Below are positions 57,921 to 64,000 of a stretch of DNA of 64,000 bases, piece after piece (the stretch's first letter is position 1; each line of letters starts with the position of its first letter). The notes beneath the pieces were generated by a model. The model made no database searches and was not told where the DNA came from. It saw nothing but the letters and a program-made list of their open reading frames with translations. The stretch is taken from assembly GCF_029867415.1 (NCBI RefSeq), contig NW_026706165.1, forward strand, positions 124,001 through 188,000, in the 5' to 3' direction. The position numbers and the translations under genes are program-made. Source of the DNA: Vicia villosa (taxonomy: Eukaryota; Streptophyta; Magnoliopsida; Fabales; Fabaceae).

Positions 57921-58139
57921 TATTTTTCCAACAGTAATTTTTTTAAAAAAATGGTATAAATTTTGAGTTAATAGTACCAGGGGTATTTTGGGAACATCAT
58001 AAATTGGGGGGATGGCGGGTATAAAAAAGGAGGTGGTAAGGTAAATTATCCTTCATCTCCCTTTATCTAAATTTGTGGTTGCTTTTTTCATTCTTATGGG
58101 TGCTCTTCCACCATCATAAAAAGTCACAATTGTCCGTAG

Positions 58140-58310
58140 TGTTTGGAGATGCATCTTCTGATGCATTTTTATAAGTCATTTTTCAGATCAAATTGAAGAG
58201 GCACTATATTATGCCTAAAAATTAAGTTTGAATATGTATCTCCGTAAACACCATTTATTAAAAAATGAGTGGGTGGTTTGGAGATGTATCTTCAAACGCT
58301 TTTGTTTCAT
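58140..58310. repeat. Short GTTTGGAGATGCATCTTC-type inverted motifs
   Basis: GTTTGGAGATGCATCTTC (58139), ATGTATCTCCGTAAACACC (58235) and GGTTTGGAGATGTATCTTC (58275) are variants of a palindromic motif also present, as TTTCGGAGATGTATTTCCGAAA-like sequence split by variation, in the foldback element at 46252-47076. It may be a MULE terminal region lying upstream of the PMD pseudogene. Confidence 0.38.
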
Positions 58311-58639
58311 ATCCTCGCATCACTCCCTTCCCTCTTCCTCCTTCATTTTTTAAAATTTTCTCAAAATAAAACATTTGAGCTCTCATGCATTCAAGCTAAT
58401 CTTATCATCCATTCATTCAAGCTTCTACCATTGGAGTTCTTTCTTCTCCTTTCCAACATTTCATACATGCAAGCTTCTACTTCTTATCAATTTGATTCGG
58501 CAAGTTTTTCAATTTTTCTATCTTTTTTTGTGTTTTGATTTGTAGTTAGTTGTTTAGGCTACATTAGTTGTTTAAGGTACATTAGATTGTAGTTAAAACA
58601 AAATAGGTAGCATACAAGGACATGCATTGACATTTGTTT

Positions 58640-59860
58640 GGAGGGTTAGGGCAGCAATGGCGTTTGAGTCATGGCTGAGAATCGTAGCTTTGTTCAGAGA
58701 TTCATCTCATTTCTGCCACGAGTTGATGATAACTCGTTTAATGGTTCACGGCGCCGAGGTTCCTAACCATCTAGTTCTGCATCTCGTGGTCGCCTCTCTT
58801 AGGCTTATACTTCACGTGGCCACAAGTCCCCAGATGATGCCGCAGAACTTGAAGTTCCCGAAGCCCCTCAAGCCCATAAGAAATTAGTTGTTGTTTCCCC
58901 TTTAGAGAACTATCCAGGAGGCCAATCTGACACATCCTTACTTCATCTCTATGCATACCATGCTGATAGGCATGTCTGGGAAGGAGAAATATATTTATTT
59001 TATTTTGCAAAACATATGTTTTCAAGTAATTAAATTGATACTAGTGGTGATATTTTCTTTTTATAGGAGTGTGTGTGTGTGTGTGTGTGTTTGAAATCGA
59101 TAAACCACGGTAGGAAGATATTGGACTAGGAACAACCCATTGGTGCTTGGTTCATTAATGTTATTTGTTATTCTGGTCTTGCTAGTTTATGTTTTGTTGC
59201 GTACATGACCATAAACCATGGCATGCAAACAACTTTTGCAGAGAGGTGGCATTCAGAGACATCATATTTCCACCATCCTATAGTTGAGATGACCACCACC
59301 TTGGATGACGTCTCATGCATCCTGTATATTCCCATAAGGGGTAAATTATTGGGCCACAGAGGGATCGATCGAGAGGAAGTCGTCAAGATGATGGCCACCT
59401 ATTTGGAGGATGACCCAGCTAAGGCCTTAAAGGAGGCAATTGACATAAGAGGCGCTCATGCAAGATTTATTTTTAAAAGCTTTATAAAGACCATCTGCAA
59501 TGGGTTGAGAATGATGAAGGTGATGATCTGCAGGTTAACTACAATTAGACTTGCACATTAAGAAGTTACCCCTTGTTCTCGGTTAGCACGTCAATGTTTA
59601 TGGATAAAAGTGAAACCTACGTCGACGTGGTCTACCTTTAATATTTAATCGATTTAACTGTGAATCACGACTACAACTAGGGGGTGCGTGTTTGGTCTAC
59701 CTATACTCGAAGCTGGGAGAGGGTTGTGTTTTGAAGGCAAAGCAAATGGAAGGGAGCTGCATGTTTCTTATGGTAATTTAGTGTTGTTAACATTTTCTTA
59801 ATTCATTTAGGGATGGATCATTTCTCACTTCTCTCGCATCACCAGGTGGAAAGTTGTGCC
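58640..59860 (+). pseudogene. Plant mobile domain (PMD) protein pseudogene, plus copy
   Basis: The N-terminal exon (about 58665-58990) reads SFVQRFISFLPRVDDNSFNG, later QSDTSLLHLYAYHADRHVWE. After an intron-like gap ending in TATAG at 59066, the reading resumes through a TG microsatellite into LKSINHGRKI, then the long ORF 59205-59561: FAERWHSETSYFHHPIVEMT, TLDDVSCILYIPIRGKLLGH and GAHARFIFKSF. A frameshift follows, then MDKSETYVDVVYL and LVYLYSKLGEGCVLKAK. The order matches PMD proteins of the MAIN / 'phosphatase 7 long form' type. Stops at 58790, 59125, 59560 and others inactivate it. Confidence 0.7.
59069..59090. repeat. (TG)n microsatellite in a PMD exon
   Basis: 11 TG units exactly after the putative splice acceptor. 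In frame they add alternating Cys-Val codons before the conserved SINHGRK block. Confidence 0.9.
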
Positions 59861-59879
59861 TGTTAAAACAAGATTTGTT

Positions 59880-60720
59880 CTGATCAATATTCTTAGTTTT
59901 GATGATAACAATGTATATGAATTTTGTATAAGACAATGTGGTACTCTAATCCTATGCATTTTCCATTTCAGGAAATATATAAGGAGCATGCACAATTCAG
60001 CGCAAGAAGCACTGACTCAGAAGGTTCAAGATTGCAACATCAGAACATGGTCTCGCTAGACATCAGAAGATGGTCAAGCAGAATCAGAACATGGTCTATG
60101 AAGCATCAGAAGAACTTGAGTTCAGAAGCAGAAGCACAGAAGTTCTTATGGTATCACGCTAGAAGCACTTCAAAGTCAGAAGACAAGAAGATGCTCTGCA
60201 CCAAGCTGAATGACTCTAATATTCAAACGTTGTATTCTACAAATATAAGAATCAGAATCAAGTACATGATGGCAGGCTACGCTGACTGACAAAAGGAACG
60301 TTAGAAGCTATTAAAGGCAAATTCAGTAAAAGCAGGAAAAGCAAGGCTCGAGGTAGTTGACAAAAGAGTGAAACGTTAAATGCAAAGCTGTACGACACAC
60401 GCAACGCAATAAATGCTCCCAACGGTCATCTTCTCAAACGCCTATAAATATGAAGTTCTGATGAGAAGCAAAACTCTAACGCTGAACAACGAATCTCTTG
60501 CGCAAAATACAGAATTGCTGTCAAACTCAAAAGCTCTCAAACTTCATCTTCAACCTCACATATCTTGTAATATTTAGTGACTGTTAAGCTTAGATATTAA
60601 GAGAAATATCACAGTTGTGATTATAGCTTTCTAAGAAGCATATTGTACTCTTGTAACATTTATTTTACATTGATTGTAAAAGGTTCCTAGAGTGATCAAG
60701 TTGTGATCAGTATACTACTC
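59880..60720 (+). mobile_element. Sirevirus-like (copia) LTR fragment
   Basis: Contains GTTTTGATGATAACAA near the start, a repeated CAGAA-rich stretch (TCAGAACATGG, TCAGAAGATGG, ATCAGAAGAAC, TCAGAAGCAGAAGC), and a 3' zone with TTGTAACATTTATTTTACATTGATTGTAAAAGG, split by motif. These are typical of legume SIRE/Maximus LTRs. No TG/CA boundaries or coding region could be fixed. ORFs over the CAGAA repeats are artefacts. Confidence 0.52.
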
Positions 60721-61134
60721 AACTGCTCTCTCCATCTCTCTCGCGACCTACTCAATCTCTCTCTTGCTCTCTTCATCTCTCATGTCTTACATCAACAAGA
60801 ACGATTCATAATCTCTCTCAATCTCTCTCGCGAACCTCTCGCTTCTCTCACGATGGGTTTTCTTTCGATTTGGTTTCAACCAACAAACATAAACACAGAA
60901 CAACCTAAACCCCAATAATCCCCCAAGGTAAATCCCTATTCATTTTTTATTCGGTGATAACTTAGTTACAAGGATGAAATAGAAACATAAACAAGAAATC
61001 ACAAAATGAAAGGAACAAACGTTAACCAGGTATTTTTCTTCTCCTCCTTCTGCTTTACGTTACTCTGCTCTTCTTCTCTCTTCCACTTCTATTTGTGTGT
61101 TGATGTGTTGTTTTTCTGTCGGGATTTGAGCAGG
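60721..61134. other. CT-rich non-coding stretch
   Basis: CTCTCTC-rich segments at 60720-60860 and a T/C-rich tract at 61030-61110. No gene recognised. It adjoins the gag-protease fragment. Confidence 0.4.
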
Positions 61135-61832
61135 TGTCACGTACCACTAGCAATTCACTACTCTTCGCTTTCCCTTTCAGGTCCATCAATGCAAATAGCA
61201 TAAACACTTCTGCCCCGTCTTCAACAACTTCATTTATTTGTCTAGCAGTCATAGCCAAATCATCAGTATTCATAGCTTCAGGAAACAACACCGTTTTTGC
61301 AAAACAATTGATATGAACGCGGTTGAATTCCAACAAGTTCATTCCTAGGATTACATCAAGTTGTCTCAACGGAAGGCATACTAAGTCCATTCCAAAACCT
61401 CTACCAAAAATCACAACATGACAATTTCTACAAACATACGAAGTAGTCACTGAACCCGACGCAGGAGTGTCAATAACCATACTTCCATTCATATCAGATA
61501 TTTCTAAATTCAGTCTTTTAGAACAATCCATAGAAATAAATGAGTGAGTCGCTCCAGTGTCAATAATTGCAATTAAAGGTGTGCCATGGATAAAACACGT
61601 ACCTTTAATCAATCGATCTTCAGGAGTAGTCTTAGAACCAGATAAAGCGAAAACTTTACCGCCAGCTTGATTCTTCTTCGGCTTAGGACATTGTGTACTG
61701 ATGTGACCTTCCTCTCCGCAGTTATAGCAAGTCACAGTCTTCCCTTTACAATCAACCATAACATGACCCGCTTTACCACACCTAAAGCACTTTCTCTCTT
61801 CGCTCTTGCATTCATGGATACGATGTCCAGGT
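61135..61832 (-). pseudogene. Chromovirus gag zinc knuckles plus protease fragment
   Basis: The minus strand is open for about 230 codons. It begins in a broken first knuckle (PGHRIHECKSEERKC) and continues with two intact CCHC knuckles ([28 protein letters not shown]), the protease active site [12 protein letters not shown], then [20 protein letters not shown]. It is the same family as the pol at 31969-35739, with many substitutions. The left end diverges after SSELLVV at about 61135, before RT. The right end is cut by an LTR at 61833 in the middle of the first knuckle. Confidence 0.9.
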
Positions 61833-64000
61833 TGTAACACCCCTTTCTAATAACCCAAATAATAAATAATACACAGAGAATATATGCATACGAAAGGGAT
61901 ATCACATGTTATTTTCATCAAAATGAAAACCTGGAACATATTCTTCACATCATAAATGCAACTAGTCAATTTATAACACAATGGATTTTCTCATGTTTCC
62001 AAAATATAAATGCATAATACACGTAGAAGAACAATTCAATATGTTTCAATGAATATATCCCATACTATATTCATCTACCATATCATATGACATATTCAAA
62101 CAAATATCCATACATCATATGAATTAATAACATGGCAACATATGCCTCAAAATAACAATATTCATCATATCCAATTATGATTCATCAAACACAAATAATA
62201 ACATAAAACAAATAGAAACAAGAGTTCAAAACCCCTCCCAAGTGCTACATGATCAGAGCATTGACTCTCTACCTAATCAAACGGTAAAAGAAATGCTCCT
62301 CGGCTAAATCCTCGGTAAACCACTAAACGTCGGAACCTGAACGATGTCACGAAGAACACCATCCACAAAGCAGAAGGGTGAGAATTCAAATTATAATAGA
62401 TAAGCATAATATGGGAAATGTAAACACAACACAATACATTTCACAAATTCATCACACTTCTTAAAAACATACAATTATACACCAAGTATCAATCATCACA
62501 CAAAACAATCACATTCACACAAAACATTCACATAGCACACAATGTGACTCAAATGTACTAAATGTGACTCAATGCATGTGGTACCAATGTGAACCCAATG
62601 TTTCACCGCTATCGATTCACATAGAACCTATCCACACTTCCGATCTGGACAAGATCAAAGCAACCATTGTGAACCCAAAGTTTCACCGCTTATGTTTCAA
62701 GCCAACCAATGTGAATCCAACGTTTCGCCGCCTCTCTTTCAAAGCCAACCACTTATGTTTCAAAGCCACTCGCTTATGTTTCAAAGCCACCATGAATGCA
62801 TGTACATTTATATTAACACGTATGCAATTAAGATTTATCCAAACAAATCTTAACATACCGCATACCACAATAATTCACACATTGAATTATTCACCAAACA
62901 TACACAATTCACATAGCAATCAACAATTATAACAAAGCATACTACCAATCATGTATCACTCACAATCATAATTGTTAATCAACACATATCACATCATATA
63001 GTACATAATGATAATTACATGTTATTTCACATAACCATATCATAATAAATCAATCAAGTGCTAACCAAATATATATCATCTTATAGACAATTTCATTAGC
63101 TTCCTAACGCTTCAAATGGTGCATAAAACGGAGTTACAGATCAAAAGTTATGATAATTTTAATTTTCACAAAACAGGGCATTTTCGCCCGGCGGAAGAAT
63201 TTCCTCACCCACCGAATCTGGACAGGGACGTGACCACCTCTCGCCCACATTTCTCGCCCGGCGCTGTCTCGCCCGGCAGAAGAAATCCTTCGCCTAGCGA
63301 ATCTGACAGACAGCACAATTTTTGTGCGTTTTCAACACTTTCAACACCATTTCAAATCTGATTTTTACCATTCAAAATCCATTCAAACAACAATTAAACA
63401 CACATTTGAGGTTCCTAAATATATTACTACTGATTGTATGACATTAGTACTCATTTAACACATTTCAATCCTTCACATTGTCATGAGATCCAATAAATCA
63501 TGTAAAGTTAGGTTTTAACCAAAATCAACATAGAACCATCAAATTGCATATCAATTTCAAACCCATTTATAGAATCATGAATAGAAACATAAACACGGGT
63601 TAGATATCACATAAGGAAAGGATTAACATATCATTTCATGTAAAAACTCAAGAATCATGAAATACCCAAAATCCCTAAAATTTATGAAACTCTAACACAA
63701 AACCATTACCCAATCATACAAACTATGATAATTTGGATTCAGACCCTTACCTCTAGCTCTATTCTCCTTCAACTTCAAGAATGTACAATTCCCTCTTCTC
63801 TTCTCTTCTACTCTTCTAATCTCCAAAATTATGTTAAGAAATGAACTAATGACCTAATCTCTTACTATCTCATTCTATTAATTGGGCTTAGTAACAAATA
63901 CCACCCATTACTTCTATATTAGCTAATTAGGCCCAATAACATGTTATACTACTAATAACTCAATTAAGCCACAAAACTCAATTACTCATATAATTAGATA
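61833..64000 (-). mobile_element. Chromovirus-type LTR, continues beyond the window
   Basis: Begins TGTAACACCCC. Shared landmarks with the solo LTR at 15722-17674 are GAGTTACAGATCAAAAGTTA (63131), a palindromic motif cluster right after it, and CCTTACCTC followed by a CTTC-rich zone near 63750. The CTTACC...CTTC order indicates minus orientation. At about 62640-62800 it has repeated TATGTTTCAAAGCCA units. The far end and any target duplication are outside the window. ORFs are artefacts. Confidence 0.77.
63180..63305. repeat. Cluster of TCGCCCGGCGA-type motifs in the LTR
   Basis: Copies: TCGCCCGGCGGAAGAA, TCACCCACCGAAT, TCGCCCACATT, TCGCCCGGCGC, TCGCCCGGCAGAAGAA and TCGCCTAGCGAAT, in 125 bp. 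GC-rich against an AT-rich LTR background. Confidence 0.75.

Noticed and set aside
59924..60289. 121-aa ORF rich in S, R and K
   Set aside because: Produced by CAGAA-type repeats of a Sirevirus-like LTR.
62564..62932. 122-aa ORF with repeated FKAT motifs
   Set aside because: Lies in an LTR and reflects the repeated TATGTTTCAAAGCCA units; no protein family.

Overview
This window looks like nuclear DNA of a flowering plant, most likely a cool-season legume (Fabeae or a close relative). The evidence is the mix of repeats: chromovirus-type and Tat/Ogre-like Ty3/gypsy elements, Tork- and Sirevirus-like Ty1/copia pieces, a Cassandra TRIM carrying 5S rRNA sequence, MULE, hAT, Stowaway and Harbinger-like elements, and plant mobile domain (PMD) genes. 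The species call is inference from repeat character. I found no intact host gene, rRNA gene or tRNA gene. Everything with a recognisable coding history is transposon-derived or a captured or broken host fragment.

Layout. 0-6 kb: a MULE-type MITE nested in a Stowaway-like MITE, a 0.9 kb hAT-like element with GGTTTGG-rich interior, a decayed copia RT, and an LTR-like block with CTCGCTTAGCGAG-type palindromes. 6-12 kb: a MULE with long terminal inverted repeats (GRF zinc finger plus transposase N-terminal remnant), a LINE 3' part (zf-RVT and RNase H), and a Pack-MULE-like element holding pieces of a G-type lectin receptor kinase and an LRR protein. 13-20 kb: a MITE, a three-LTR Cassandra, an 81-bp tandem repeat, and a minus-strand Tat-like element (LTR, PBS, gag, protease) split by a 1.95 kb solo LTR. 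20-25 kb: AT-rich DNA with two MITE-like elements and a Tat-like RT relic.

26-39.3 kb is a three-level nest. A minus-strand copia RNase H is split by a 3.9 kb solo LTR, itself split by an 8.75 kb full-length Ty3/gypsy chromovirus (29100-37850) with near-identical LTRs, TTAAC target duplications, tRNA-Met PBS, PPT and one gag-pol frame carrying a stop and a 3' frameshift. 40.6-42.5 kb holds the most notable structure: five tandem ~360-bp copies of a copia reverse-transcriptase segment including the YVDD box, apparently a young satellite-like array, fused at one edge to a copia LTR.

43-64 kb: AT-rich DNA without genes; a foldback element; two PMD pseudogenes on opposite strands; three TAGGGGTG-ended hAT-like elements or ends; two MULE transposase pseudogenes, one with a C-terminal OTU-like domain; an NPF transporter fragment; a Sirevirus-like LTR fragment; a chromovirus gag-protease fragment; and another chromovirus LTR that runs off the window. 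The genes do not form a pathway. What they record is repeated insertion, capture, recombination and local amplification.
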